Part shown: piece by piece, positions 1-12,289 of the stretch
How the letters are laid out: every line of letters begins with the position of its first letter
How positions within the stretch are numbered: position 1 is the first letter of the stretch
DNA from: Cocos nucifera
Taxonomy: Eukaryota; Streptophyta; Magnoliopsida; Arecales; Arecaceae
Direction: 5' to 3'
NCBI GenBank assembly: GCA_006176705.1
Contig: QRFJ01000007.1
Location: 3,515,714 to 3,579,713, forward strand
Length of the DNA stretch: 64,000 nt
Translations under genes and position numbers: made by a program
Notes under the pieces: generated by a model
Seen by the model: the letters and a program-made list of their open reading frames with translations, nothing else
Database searches by the model: none
What the model was told of the DNA's origin: nothing

Positions 1-509
1 AGATCTCTCCTCGACCCTTAACTTCAACTTCAATCTCAACTGCAGGTAGGACCTCTTCCGAGCTTCAACGTCTTCGTCAATAGGAGATGAGATCTCTTTC
101 AATCTCGGCTGGAGATGGGATCTCCCCCAAGCCTCAACTTCAACTTCAGCCTCAATTGGAGATGAGATCTCTTTCGAGCTTTAATCATAACTTCAACATC
201 GGCTGGAGATTAGATCTCTCCCAAGTTTCAAAGTTCACATCAACAGGAGAGAAGACCTCCTTCAACCTCGACTGGAGATAAGATCTTTCACAAGCTTCAA
301 CCGCAATGTCAATAAAAGACAAGATCTCCCTGAACCTCGGCTGGAGACGGGATCCCCTCGAGCCTCAACTTCAACGACAACCTTGGCTGGAGATAAGATC
401 TCCTCCGAGCTTCAACTTCAACGAATGTAGAGTCCGAAAAAAAACTTCGGCAGTCGCCTTCTTGTACTCCCTTCCTTCAAATTTCGAACTCAAAAGTGGA
501 GGGGACTAT
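1..509 (+). repeat. Gypsy internal 3' minisatellite plus polypurine tract
   Basis: This is the tail of an LTR retrotransposon whose body lies left of the window. It is an irregular tandem array of about 35-45 bp units. Each unit has the core GGAGAT-AAG-ATCTCC, a small hairpin with 6-bp arms, separated by variants of CTTCAACCTCGACTG. The array ends in a purine-rich tract (about 491-505), the expected plus-strand primer just before a 3' LTR. The same arrangement is seen before the LTRs at 37587 and 57724, so the assignment rests on internal comparison. Open frames here are by-products of the repeat. Confidence 0.8.
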
Positions 510-1640
510 TATTGGGGATAAACCCCACTCTTACCGAAGTCCAGCCTGATGTTTAGCCCAATGCAATCGATAATCATGGAAGAGCTTCAGCGGTCAAACC
601 TTAGCCGGACTTTCTCAGTCGGTCGAACTTCTCAATGGTCGAGCCTCAGCAGAATCCCTTCAATCGATCGAACTCCTCAACGATCGAGCCCCAGTCGAAC
701 TCCCCCAACGATCGAATTCCTACCGAACTCTCAAGGAACTGGACTCCTATGGAAGCCGAACTTCCTCCACACTCCTTCAGTCGAACGTTTATAGAAGCCA
801 AACTCCTTCTGGATCGCTCCTGCAGTCGGACTCCTATGGGAGTCGAACTTCCTCTGCACTCCTTCAGTCGGACATCTATAGAAGCCGAACTTCTTCCAGA
901 TCACTTCTGCAGTCGGACTCCTACGGAAGCCGAACTCCTTCTAGAATTTTTCTTCAGTCAGACACCTATGGAAGCCGAACTTTTTTCGAGCTTCTCCTTC
1001 ATTCGGACTTCTTCAGAAGCTGAACTCCTTTTAAATTGCTCCTGTAGTTAGACTCCTCCAAAAGCTGAACTCCTTCCAGAATTCTCCTTTGGTCAAACTT
1101 CTTCAGGAGTTGAACTCCTTCCGGACTTCTCCTTCAGTCGGATTCCTTCAGCGGATTGCTTTCGGATAATCCCCCCAGACGTATTACCTTTAGGAGTCCG
1201 AACTCCTCTAAAATTGATATATGCCAAAGTCCACCAACCAATATCTGCTTTCTCAGAGCTATGGTTATTAAATCTCGATGAATGGTCGCCATCAGTCTAC
1301 TACAAGTGATGTTATAGGCGGTGCCTCCCTCCGTGACAGTCTCCATCAGACCTCGAGCGGTCCACTATCGGACGATATGACTGTCACTATCAGCTTAATG
1401 ATACCTTTCTCTTCGTACCGAACTCCATCAGACCTCGAGTGGCCCACTGCCAGACAGCTGCAACTGTCACCATCAATCAAGCTCCGCCTATAAAACTTCA
1501 GATACATTTTCTCTAAGCTCTAAGCTTTCTTTTTCTTTCTGAAATTCTGTCGAGCTCTTGCTTAAGCACTCCATTTTGTTGGAGAAGAGCTGACTTGATC
1601 ATCGGAGGACCGTCAGAACCAAGACTCATGACTTTATTAA
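510..1640 (+). mobile_element. Gypsy-family 3' LTR, decayed or truncated 3' end
   Basis: The LTR begins TATTGGGGATAAACCCC, matching TGTTGGAGATAAACCCC at 37587. It contains the ~45-bp hairpin minisatellite (about 770-1150), a TATAAAA box at 1489 and the conserved segment around AAGAGCTGACTTGATCATCGG (about 1585-1605). After about 1615 it diverges from its relatives and lacks the usual terminal CACCAACA, so the right boundary is approximate. About 60 bp further on, a Copia-type LTR starts; that insertion may have replaced the end. Confidence 0.75.
1489..1495 (+). promoter_or_regulatory. TATA box of the Gypsy LTR
   Basis: TATAAAA follows the conserved stretch CACCATCAATCAAGCTCC. The same block sits at the equivalent place in the other plus-strand LTRs (26359, 38854, 53236, 58628) and in reverse at about 29161 and 48740. 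Conservation among copies and position near the 3' end fit the U3/R promoter of an LTR. Confidence 0.6.
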
Positions 1641-1699
1641 ATCAGCTGACCTTTCCTCATTATCGTTCGAATGTAACTCATATAATATTTTTTATTATA

Positions 1700-3980
1700 T
1701 GTTAGATATATGTGCCCTAGAAGCCAGAATTGGCTGACACTTGTAATACATTTCTAGGGGCAAAATTATAATTTTGACTATAATTAATGAAATGGGTTAT
1801 TTTCTATCACACATGTGTATTTAGTGTCTGTGATACATCCTTTGAGTTAATGGTAATGATAATTCATATTTTCAAGAGTTGAAAATTTAAGACATGAATA
1901 ATCATTATTAACTCATAAACAGCTCCCGACCATAGGATCATCACGAGGATGGTGATTGATCCGGAAGGTTGGTGTACGATCGCTTCTCTTTAGTAGATGA
2001 GTCTTGAGTCTACGGTGTGGAGACACCGGAGCGAGAGTACAGGTACTCGTTAGAGAACGAGGGCACTGAGCGTGACCACCTCGAGTAGTCATTAGGGAAG
2101 TCTACCTTCTCGTCAATGACTGACTCGATGCTGCAGTAGTGTGTCTGGTTCTTTGACCTGAGATGCATCGGCAGTTCACCTTGAGGGTGTTATAGTTTGA
2201 CTACACCATTACTCGGTCTCCTAGCCATATGGAACCCTGAGGTGTATGTTGGCTATGACATGTTCATTGTAGGAACTGGATTGCATCAAGATGGGATCTA
2301 TCTACCTCGGTGGTAGAGGAGTAGCCCTATGATGATCATGAGAATCAAGTCCAGAAATCCATGGCCATGGTAGAGTGAAATAATAGAAAGAGTTTCTATT
2401 TAGATTTTCACATTGGACTCGAATCGAATGATTACATCATATGACAGAGACTAGGGTTTGACGAGTTCACCTTAACCCTAATCTGATCGGGGCTCAAGAT
2501 AGAAGAACTGAATCACACAGGTAGCTGCACCAAGAGGTTCGCATTCAGCTCTGATGGGTTGCCACCATATACTGCTAGGTGTCACTGGTGGATTTTGGGA
2601 GCAATTAGAATGATTTAGATGATCGATCATTCTAGCTGTTCGAATCAGAAGAGTTCTGATCCATCGAAAGGAGTTTCGATGATGTCTATGATAGAGATCA
2701 TGACATATCCCATTACCATACAGAACTGAACCTAACTGGGTCACACAAACAAGGGTTTGAATCTGGTGATCATCAATTGAACTGATCTAGTTCAATTGAT
2801 CTGAATGAGATTCAATTAGGTTCAAGGAAATCGTGCTAGCACTCGATTGAACCTAACGTTCTTCTTTTACTATCATAAATAAGTTGTCCTGACTGAGCCA
2901 AAGGAGTTTGTGCTCAATCAGAGGCCTTCATATGGTCTGACTGGAGGTTGTCCAAGTCAGAATAGGTTGTCTTATTTGTAAGACATTACCTGCCATTTTT
3001 GGTCACCTGCCATTTCTTGTTCTTTGACTTTGGTCAAAAGTCTACCTTTGACTGGTCAAACGTTGACCATTGACCCTTTGACTTTTGACCACATGTCATG
3101 CACCTATTGGAGAGCTGGTGGGGGCCTGTCCCCCTGCCAGAACCTGGCAAGGAGAAGGGCGCACGCCAAGGGTGGCGTGAGCCCAAGTAGGAGGCGCCTA
3201 GGAGTCCTTGTTGGACAAGGACTCCACCTCCCTTTTGGATTCCAATTCAGAGTTCTACTAAGAATCCAGTTTGACTGGTCTTAGGCACCCTCTAAGGAGG
3301 AATCCAGGGGTCTCTTTTTCAACCAATCAGATTTAGATCTGATTTCACAAAGGGTTGTGATTGGTTGAGAGGAAGAGGAGTTGGATCACAAGAGGTCTAT
3401 AAATAAGACCCTGCGCCCAACCCTAATTCTTAATGCAATTAGAGATTTCCCACGCCCCAAGGCTGCCTCTCCCCTCCTTCTCCATGCCATACTCTCTTCT
3501 CCCCTTGCTCTCCACGTCCAAAAAGTGTTTTGGACTTAGTTTGGTGCGATTCAGATCAAGGAAAGGCGATCAAAAGCAAGAAGGCTGCGCTGCTGCAAAA
3601 GGACGACTGCAGATCTTCAAAAGAGTTTTGAAGATCCTCCAGATCAGATCCAGATCTGATTTTTGGAGGTGTGATAGAGAAGAAGAGGATCTCCAGATCC
3701 AACCCGAGTGGATACCGGTAGAGGCCAGGCGCTTGCGTGGCTAAGATCCAGAACCTTCCGCTGCAATCAGGATCATCTACAGGGTAATAGGATTACCCAA
3801 ATCAGGTAAATTAAATTTGATTTAATTTATCTTATTTTATTTTATTTATTAAAATAATAAGAATCAGATCTGAAACATATCAAGATCTGATTGAGATCAA
3901 GAGAAAAAATTTTTGAAATATATCTCTTGATCTAATCAGATCTGGACGAACCTGGACCGGGAAATCAGGATTTCCCTTCA
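1700..3980 (+). mobile_element. Ty1/Copia-type 5' LTR (Angela/SIRE-like)
   Basis: The LTR starts TGTTAGATATATGTGCCCTAG and ends in CA at 3980, two bases before a methionine-tRNA primer-binding site. At about 2.28 kb it is long, as in the Angela and SIRE lineages; the start resembles the known Angela opening (TGTTGGAAATATGCCCTAG), which is a recollection and not an alignment. A TATA-like TCTATAAATAAGACC lies near 3398. No second LTR copy occurs in the window, so this is one end of an element or a truncated copy. No target duplication can be tested. Confidence 0.75.
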
Positions 3981-3982
3981 AC

Positions 3983-3995
3983 TGGTATCAGAGCC
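3983..3995 (+). other. Primer-binding site for initiator tRNA-Met
   Basis: TGGTATCAGAGCC is the canonical minus-strand primer-binding site of plant LTR retrotransposons primed by initiator methionine tRNA. It sits two bases after the LTR end and fixes both the LTR boundary and the plus orientation. Confidence 0.88.
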
Positions 3996-5114
3996 ATGGT
4001 TCTAAAATTGTTTAGATCTGATTTTAATTTTATTTTAATTAAAAATAAAGTGATTTCAGATGTCACATGAGATGTGATCAGATCTGAAATCAAAAAAATT
4101 AAAATTAAATGATTTGGATCTAAGAACATGAAGATATGCATGACTAGTTCTAGAATAGAATAGTTCTATAGAATAGTTTTGCATGTCTTTGATTTAATAT
4201 GATTAAATCATATATTTTAGATCTTCTTATTTACTATTTTCTGATATTATAAGTGTTATAATAACATCTGATAAACAGCAAATAAAAATTATTTAATTTT
4301 AAATATCATATGAGATATGATAGATGCATGACTAGACTAGTTGTAGAATAGTTCTACATAATTGTCTAGATTAGAATTTATTTTGATTAGATCAATTTAA
4401 ATCTAATTTTTTCAGATTATTATGTGATAATTTAGATCTGAAAAACATGCATGATTTTGATACATGAGATGTATGCAAAATATGCCTTGATTAGATCTAA
4501 ATTTGTATATGAGATATATGATATAGATCTATAACTGTTTTGTAGTATTTGACATGTTCCTGATTAAGGCGTTCCTCTTGGCCGTCCGGTCATAAGAACG
4601 AAGAAGGGTTTAAAGGCCCTCTCTTCCCATTCGATGGGGTGTTCTTATGACGTGTAGGGGTGCTGCGTGTTCGTCCTTAATCAGAAACCCAAAACTTACT
4701 TTCTGCAAAACCCTAGATCCTGAAACCCTAGGATTTATTGTGCATATTTTGTTTATGAACCCAACTTAATTAAGAATTAAGTTTATGGAATATTAATTAG
4801 GTCTAAAATTGAGAATTTCAGATCTAAGACATATTCATAATACTGGGTTCGGGCTTGGGTAGCTCAATTAGGTCTAAGCGGTTGATCAAACCGAATCAAG
4901 AGTTGGTTAGATGGGATCAACAATGCTTAAATTGACCAGCCTAATAGGATTAAGTCTGGGTCAAGATCGAGTCACGATCAAGCAAGACCTAATTAGGCTC
5001 AGAGGTTAGAGTCTGGATTGTAGGCTAACCCAATTGGTTCTGACTCAACAATTTGGTGTCTAAGGTAAGTTTGGCACAGACGACCGACTGGTTTTTAATT
5101 GGAAGCTACTCGAC
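3996..5114 (+). mobile_element. Copia internal leader, non-coding, ends at gap
   Basis: AT-rich sequence after the primer-binding site with many AGATCTGA-like words and no coding frame for gag or pol. Around 4560-4680 there is a more GC-rich patch. The stretch runs into the N gap at 5115, so the rest of the element is missing from the assembly or truncated. After the gap nothing resembles a retrotransposon polyprotein. Confidence 0.55.
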
Positions 5115-5242
5115 NNNNNNNNNNNNNNNNNNNNNNNNNNNNNNNNNNNNNNNNNNNNNNNNNNNNNNNNNNNNNNNNNNNNNNNNNNNNNNNNNNNNNN
5201 NNNNNNNNNNNNNNNNNNNNNNNNNNNNNNNNNNNNNNNNNN
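5115..5242. other. Assembly gap (128 N)
   Basis: A run of N. Sequence on the two sides is unrelated: retrotransposon leader on the left, spacer rich in CATGATG-type words on the right. Confidence 0.99.
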
Positions 5243-8230
5243 TTGCAGTACTCGTGATGCACATCACACATGTCATCCATGATGGATGACCACGTATGCC
5301 ATGCATCACAGCTTGCATCTGCATGCGGCCATCCATCATATACATGATCTATATCCATATGTAGCCGTTCATCATATAATGGATGATGCAAATAATGCAT
5401 CATACTATATCATACACCATGCTGTCAATTCCAAGTCAAAATCACAAAAGATCCCGTAGTTCCCTGAGCTCCTCTCATGTCCCATAGCTTATTATTATTT
5501 ATATGGTCCCAATCTCGCACCTGCAGCTGGATACCGACACGTGGTACGCACACAAAGATGCCCATGCTTTCTTCTATTCATGCATGAAACGATTTAATTA
5601 TATCATACCTTATGCACGCATAATCTGATGCCTAACTATTGTATATTATGTGGGACGACTGCATCGATTCGCATAGAATTTCTGGATGCTTCAACAGGCA
5701 TTAGGTGGTGTGCACTAAGACCGTCTACGGTGGTCACTGGCTCCCACGATCTGTCCACGTTTCCGGATACGAAAGCTAAGATTCATGACCCACCTTTGGA
5801 TTCTTTCATGATAGACGCAGGGCATCTGCAGCTAGCTAGCTACGGCCTAGCCCTGGTCCATAGTATGTGATGGTGCCTTCCCTCTGCGTGCATAAATTAC
5901 TATTGTTAGGGCTTAAGGTGCAAAGCTAGTATTAGATTCTCCATGCAAGCCTGTAACTTTTATTATTGTCGTGCATGTATAAATAATGGAGATGGTATTC
6001 ATAGGTTCGTTAAATCATAAAAGTGTCACTATTGTTTTTGATCCGAAATCCTACCCACCCTTTTCTTTTATTATTATTATTACAATTACAAAACCCGTGG
6101 GTCTGCGCCGCTGTTCGTAGTAGGAAAAGCTCAACCTTTCGGATGGAATATGTAAGGCGTTTAACGATGGATGGACCTCCAAAGAGTCTTATGATGATGT
6201 CGTCAGTAGGGCCGTGTGGCTTAGGAAAGCGGTGGTCCGAGTACCAGCGGGTGCAAATTAATGGGTAATGCCGCTTGCACCGAGCATAGAATCCAAAATG
6301 TTGGGAGGAGAAATTATTAGATAAATTTATTTTATCACGAGTAAACCTAATAAAAATTTACATCTTAGTTATTTTATATTAAATGCTAATATGAGTTGAC
6401 TATAAAATGAAAAAAAAGTCAATCAAAATTCATAAATATTTTGCCTATGAATTTATCTAAAAATTTCTCGTTGGCGGTGAGGATTTCAGAACACCCGGAA
6501 GAGCGTTACAAGTTGAACACGTTATTAGTTGTATGGTCATTTGTGTGGAATCTGGATAGAAATTCAAATATTTCTATGCCGTGAGGAGGGAAATTAGGTC
6601 GCAGCAGATGACAGAAGAGGGTGGCAACTTGTCGGAGCATGGATCATATGAGAAGATTCTAAACAAGAGAGAGGAGAGATTGGAAGAAAGGAAGGCGACA
6701 AGAAGAAGGTAAGGTGAGAAGACAACTTTGAAACTCCCATACCCAATAATGACTATACAAAGTGAGAAGACAAGAAGAGGGTGAAAGTATGATTGGTTAC
6801 CATAGTATTTCGTTCAATTTTGTAGTCTAAATCTATCCGAACCCATGGGTGGAATAGATTTATATCCTGGGATAAGGTAATACCGTCGGCAGTATAACTC
6901 TATATTGGAGATGTCAAAAAAGAGAATTAATAAGCCTAGGATACAAAGTGGTTGCTATATATCCCCTACTTGTGACGTTCTACATCCACACTCTGCATGT
7001 ATTAAATATATATATAACAGCCCAACAAATTATCTTAGAGATTGATTAAAGATTGCTTTTAACTGGAATGTAAAAAGAAAATGATGGACAATATATATAG
7101 TCTATGATGAACATATATAAAAGCAAGAGAAATTTGAGATTCCAAACAAAAGCTAGGCGCTCACATGGTGTTCCTCCTCCTAGCAGGCCTATATACGTCA
7201 TATCAATGAATTAATTTACATGTAGAGCTATATATCTCAAAATTCATCCTAGATTCGTCATTTTTCATTAAACAATACTTAGAAGACATAATTAACCAAG
7301 AAAACAATAGATATTTTTTGGTAGAACCCAATAGATATTTGAGATAGATTGGCATATCATGGAGTACTCTAACAAAAATTTCTCTATTTTCATTAAGCAA
7401 AACTTAGGAGCCAAGGTTGATAAAGGAGAGTATCACGATCCCTTGATGGTACCATTGCTTTGAGTGGGGATCCATCCGAGGACATGAGTGAGGGACATGA
7501 CATGAAGCCGTATCTATCGATGTGGCCTTTTTCTTATGGCCCTTGGAGCCATCCAATTCCTTAAAAGTTCAGTTGTTCTCGTCCGAAACAGTGGAAAAGG
7601 ATCCCGAATCAGGCACACCCCAAGTTGCAAAAGAGAAAAGGCAGTGTTGTTTGGCGTTTTGTGCCCTAAAGCAAAAGGGCACGCACCCACCCAAGTGACC
7701 AAACTGCAAGTGGGAGGAGCGCGACGACCAGGATCATGAATAATTTGGTCCAAGGGATACAGATGATAAGAAACGATAACACACATCGATGTATCTTCTA
7801 CCTTCTGACAAGTATTATATTTTACTAACTTCAAAATATCAATATTACTATAAAATTATATATTTCTATAGTAATATAATATACAAATAATATTTTATAA
7901 TATATTATAATAAGATGCGGGAGCCTATAAATATAATGAAATGCTATATTATCATAACATAATATTACAATATAATTATTTCTTATTGATATAGGATTAA
8001 AATATCCATATTATAACTATACAATAAATTTTATTTAAATATCTTTTATAATATAATTAATATTATAATATACTATATTGATAATATAATTTAATATTGA
8101 TATTATTTTTAAATTTTTAATATTATTGTATAAAATATAATATACGACAGAACTAATTAGCTAATGTGACAGAATAGACTAATTAATGAGAGCTTGCGAT
8201 GAAGTCCTTATCTTGATCCACCAATTTTTA
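5243..8230. other. Non-coding spacer
   Basis: No convincing gene. At 5255-5410 there is a patch of overlapping short inverted repeats built on CATCCATGATGGATG and GCATGC-like words, able to fold back. About 7840-8150 is extremely AT-rich with TATAATAT repeats. Small open frames (for example 5628-5870 and 6023-6268) show no recognisable domain. Confidence 0.6.
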
Positions 8231-8239
8231 TTATGTGGC

Positions 8240-8712
8240 CAAAGCATGCGGAATCCCTCCCCCATTCGGTTATAACCACTTTATAATGATGGAATAACAT
8301 CGATAGTTATGAGATACACAGGACAATCACCCCTCAATAATTTTTGGAGATAAGTTAAATTGAGCCTAAACCTCAAGCAATTCTAAATAAATTTCTCTAT
8401 GAAGGAATTCTCCTAAATATGCCGACCTCTCTTTCTCTCTCTCCTCTCTCTCACTCATCTACTTAAAAGATCTGACTTAGGCATTGTTGGAGGTTTCCTA
8501 TCAAAAATTCTCCGACAAGCAAGCAGGCTTCCCTTATCTTTGGGTTTTCATGAAGATTGATCCGGCATTGGAACAAAGATTCAGCCAATTATCATCTTCG
8601 AAGGCACTTCTAGATCTGTGGCCAACTCTCTGATCTCTAAGATATTCCATCGAGCTTTTCAGCAAATCAGCCAGCTTGACGGTGTAACCAGATCAATTCT
8701 CGGTGGCAACAG
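8240..8712 (+). mobile_element. Possible decayed LTR 3' half (R-U5)
   Basis: A CT-rich stretch (8425-8460) is followed by a sentence-like block (GACTTAGGCATTGTTGGAGG at about 8473) and ends GGTGGCAACAGATAGTTTTGCC. This order resembles the R-U5 region and LTR end plus degraded primer-binding site of many monocot LTR elements. No partner LTR or coding region was found, so this rests on style alone. Confidence 0.3.
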
Positions 8713-9251
8713 ATAGTTTTGCCATTTCAGAAAAATCTCAGTTCATTCTGAAAACCCAATAGAATATGGTATAAACTTGTGGCATAGCTATCCCCCCTTA
8801 GCATGGCTTTCATTATTCCCGTTTTCTTGATGCGGCTACCGAAGGCCAGCTATCTTGGAGTGTTGTTCCTTCGTATGGTCTTTCGGACAATGTGACCTCG
8901 ATTCATTAAATGGTGATTAATTTGTGGGGCCGTAGAATTCTCACACCTGCTTCCTAAGGACACCTACTCTCCTGCTGGCTTCCATAGCGCTTGCCATGGT
9001 CACTGTACATTATGGGCCACAAAAAGTGTGGGCCTTTTTCTTCCTCAGAAAAGCGCGCAAGTTGCTACCGGTATCTGGCGCTCTATGATTGACCAGGTCT
9101 GGAACAGATCTGTCAGGGCTTGACAGTTATATCTACATCGCAGGGCCCATACAAATTAACATATTATGTTTATATTTGCCCCTATAATGTCTACTTTTTG
9201 TTTAATTTTCTGCCTTAATGAAGGCATAATCAATATGGTTCAGCCATCTTT

Positions 9252-9253
<2 letters not shown>
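8713..9253. other. Unassigned transcribed-looking or transposon-derived stretch
   Basis: Moderate GC content and no large open frame. Immediately followed by a CT microsatellite. I recognise no protein family on either strand; it could be retroelement-derived, but nothing in the sequence proves it. Confidence 0.25.

Positions 9254-9295
<42 letters not shown>
9254..9295 (+). repeat. (CT)n microsatellite
   Basis: Uninterrupted CT dinucleotide repeat of about 21 units. Confidence 0.97.
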
Positions 9296-9299
<4 letters not shown>

Positions 9300-9826
9300 C
9301 AGGATCATGGAGTCCAAACTATTTGAAAATTTGTAATTGATCTGTCACAACCAAGCGCATCAATCTTTTGCAGTAGAAGTGTGACGAGAGATTTAATTAA
9401 TAGGCTAGCTAGCACCCCTCCAATATAGTTTACAATATAAAATTTATTCTTCAACTTCGTCACATATCCATGTGGTCCTCAATTTGGTTCTAGGAATGTT
9501 TGGACCAAGCACCTATGCATGCATATCTCTGGAAGTTGAATTCAATCGATCAAGGTGCCATAATGATCTGAAATACTCTAAATGTCAAACGAAAACAACA
9601 TTATGGTGATTGCCTTAGAGGCACATAGATTTTAAAATTAATTCGTCTGCATTGTTTAATTTTTCTCAAAATTTTTGTTTGATTTTTTCTTTGCTTTTTC
9701 AAAAAGAAATTAAAAAGTCACTTTGAATTTTTTTTAACAAACAAAGCTGCTGGCTATGGTTAGTGACGAGTCCTTAACGAGTGAATGAGGCCAATAATGA
9801 CCCTCAAGTCTTCCAACTCATAGTGT

Positions 9827-9829
9827 ATT
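9827..9829. repeat. CACTA target-site duplication, left copy
   Basis: ATT immediately before the CACTA left end; the partner is at 14947-14949. Confidence 0.8.
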
Positions 9830-9854
9830 CACTACTATAAAAATAGTCTAATAC

Positions 9855-10125
9855 TATGGCAGCGGTTTTCGTTAACTGCTGCTATAGGTCGGACCTATGG
9901 CAGCGGTTTTTATAACCGCTGCCATAAGTATGACATATTGCAGCGGTTACAGAAAATCGCTACTATAGGTCGAACCTATAGTAGTGATTATAAAATATTA
10001 CTGTCATAGATCGATCTATAATGATAGTTTATTATAATTACTGCCATAAGTCGGATCTACAGCAGCAGTTAGTAGGAACTGCTGCTATAATATGATTTAT
10101 GAACTGTAACCGCTGCCATATATAT
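9855..10125. repeat. CACTA left subterminal repeats
   Basis: Repeated TATGGCAGCGGTT and its complement AACCGCTGCCATA, mostly as back-to-back hairpins every 45-55 bp, with decayed variants (TATAGTAGTGATT and similar). In CACTA elements subterminal repeats of this kind bind the TNPA protein. Related copies are at 11115-11260, 14630-14930 and 60535-60640. Confidence 0.88.
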
Positions 10126-10129
10126 TTTT

Positions 10130-11090
10130 TTTAAATATTATATAATTTTAAAATTTAATATCCATCTTCACCGTTCATTATCTAAATAATTATCATTAGA
10201 GTGTCGTCACAAAAGGTCGCCTCGATCCGATGGCCCTAGCTTCATCGATCAGAAAAATTTAATTTCGACGATCATGAACGATGATGCGATGATCTGATAA
10301 ATGAAGATCTTCGATGGATTCAAAAATCTGCAACGATGATTTCGATGATGTTTGTAGCATACCATCAAAGTTTCACTTCAATCGGATATCGTTATCTTGG
10401 TCAATTTAGTATATGTTAGTTTCAGCCGTTAAATAATAAACGAATGATCAAAGGACCAAACGGTGTCTGATTATGAGATAATTTTTTTATAAATGATCTT
10501 GGCTACTACTTTAATTATTTTTTATGGTGATAATTATACAATTCAACTCATGAGATAAAAAATGATCTAAAACTATACGTCTCCTGATAACCATTCTGAA
10601 ACTTTACTAGTTGTTATGCTTATTTTTTTATAATATTTGCTTAACATGAACAGTTTATATGAAAATGATTTAAATTTTATTATCATCGTTATATAAAATA
10701 TTTAAATTTATAATAAAAATTATTTAACTAAAAATTATCTTATAATCGGATGTCGTTTAATCCTTTGATCGCTTGTTTCTATTTAACGGTCGAAATTATT
10801 CCATACTAAATTGACTATGATAATAATATCCAATTGAAGTGAAACTTTGATAGTATACTACAAATATCATCGAGATCATTGTTGAAGGTTTTTGAATCCA
10901 TCAAAGAACTCCATCTATCAGATCATCGTATCATCGTTCGTGATCATCGAAATCAAATTTTTTTGATCGATGAAGCTAGGACCATCAGATCAAGGCAATC
11001 TTTTGCGACGATACTCTAATGATAATTATTTAGATAATGAATGGTGAAAATTGATATTAATTTTTAAAATTATATAATATTTAGAGAAAA
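10130..11090. repeat. ~0.95-kb palindrome inside the CACTA element
   Basis: The left arm (about 10130-10500) reappears reversed as the right arm (about 10710-11090) around a diverged centre. Paired blocks include CATTCATTATCTAAATAATTATCATTAGAGT-type sequence at the outer ends, the block around TTCATCGATCAG, and the block around CAAAGGACCAAACGG near the centre. Arms differ by scattered substitutions. A homologous palindrome is at 59545-60515, so the structure is older than both copies. It encodes no protein. It could be an ancient nested foldback or a hairpin belonging to the element. Confidence 0.85.
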
Positions 11091-11289
11091 AATGAGAAAA
11101 AAATTATTTTTCATCTATGGCAGCGGTTATCAAAAATTACTGCTATAGATCTACCACAGCGGTTATAAAATTACTGTCGTAGATCTATTGCAGTGGTTTT
11201 GGATAACCGCTATCGTAGATCTATGGTAGCGGTTCGATAACTGCTGTCGTAGGTTAGGTTAAAAATTTCTAAATTTTTTCTTTCCTTTC

Positions 11290-11915
11290 GTGTGCGCTCG
11301 ATCTCTCTCGCTCAATCTCTTTCCCTCCTCTTCATCGTCGGTGAGGTTCCTTCCCCCCGACCGACGTCGCCCCTCCTCCCTCTAAGTCGGCGTCGCCCCT
11401 TGCCCTCCGACCAACGTCGCCCCTCCTCCCCTCCGACCGGTGTTGCCCCTCCTTCCCCTCTGACCGATGCCGCCCATCCTTCCTCCTCCCTCTCCGACCC
11501 CCCATCTCCGGCCATCCCTCCCCGCCACTCACCACCCCTCATCCAGGCCCCCCACCCCTCCATCCGATCCTCCCTCGGCCTCCAGCGAAATCCTTCCTCC
11601 GACGAACCCTCATCCACCCTTGCTCGGCCCCCCACGAACCCCTCACCCCCCATCCGACCCTCCCTCTATCCCCAGCAAACCCCTCCTCCGGCGAACCTCC
11701 ATCCGACCCTCTTTTGGACCCGCAAAACCCCACCCCCCACCACCACTACCATTCTGACCCTCCCCCGGTCTAGTGCGAAGACTCCTTCGGCCTCCTTATC
11801 ACTATGCCCCCTTTCCCCTAGCCCCCATCCCCGGCTGCTCTTATTCTCTTTTTTTTTCTCTTTTTCTCTCTTTTCTATCTCATTATCTTACTTTTGTTTC
11901 ACAGGTTACCTCTAG
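11290..11915 (+). other. C-rich leader of the CACTA transcript
   Basis: Strongly strand-asymmetric sequence (C-rich on plus) that keeps a long open frame (11292-11915) made mostly of Pro, Ser, Thr and Arg. Composition and degeneracy argue against a real protein. It begins with a CT-rich block (GCTCGATCTCTCTCGCTC) and ends TTTGTTTCACAG/GTTACCTCTAG, which looks like a splice acceptor. The equivalent place at 60676-61640 has the same order and the same ending. I read it as 5' untranslated exon and intron of the transposon gene. Confidence 0.5.
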
Positions 11916-12289
11916 TGCCATCATCGTCGGCGATCCTCGGAGCTTTCGGTATGATCCACTCTCTATAGTCGTAGGTATAATTTTTTAAAAAAATTTTATA
12001 GTATTATTTATTAATCATATATATTTATAATAATTTAAGAATATTTATAATTAATATTATAAATATTTATTATAAATATTATAATTATTTGCATGCCATA
12101 GTTTTTGGGTCGTGTCGTGGCGGTAGCCTTGGATCGTGTCATGTCGGCGGCTGTGGACTAGATCTATCAACGGATTGGATTTAGATTGAAATCTGGATAT
12201 TTAGATTTGGACCTAATTTTAATTACTAGTACCGGATCCGAATCCGAATATCCGATGGGTCTGTACTTAAGAGAGGAGGAAGGAATCTG

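Noticed and set aside
1..509. Possible CRISPR-like array of regularly spaced repeats
   Set aside because: This is plant nuclear DNA, the spacers are themselves repeats, and the array belongs to a retrotransposon 3' region.
5053..5403. Open frames spanning the N run
   Set aside because: They exist only because N codons are not read as stops.
7514..7834. 106-residue minus-strand frame and its 67-residue plus-strand partner
   Set aside because: No recognisable domain, no homologous motif, and overlapping frames on both strands in spacer DNA.
9254..9295. CT run as a possible GAGA-type promoter element
   Set aside because: No gene follows within several kb, and a simple microsatellite explains it.
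11292..11915. 207-residue open frame as a host gene
   Set aside because: Low-complexity Pro/Ser/Arg composition inside a CACTA element, with an equivalent non-coding leader in the second copy.
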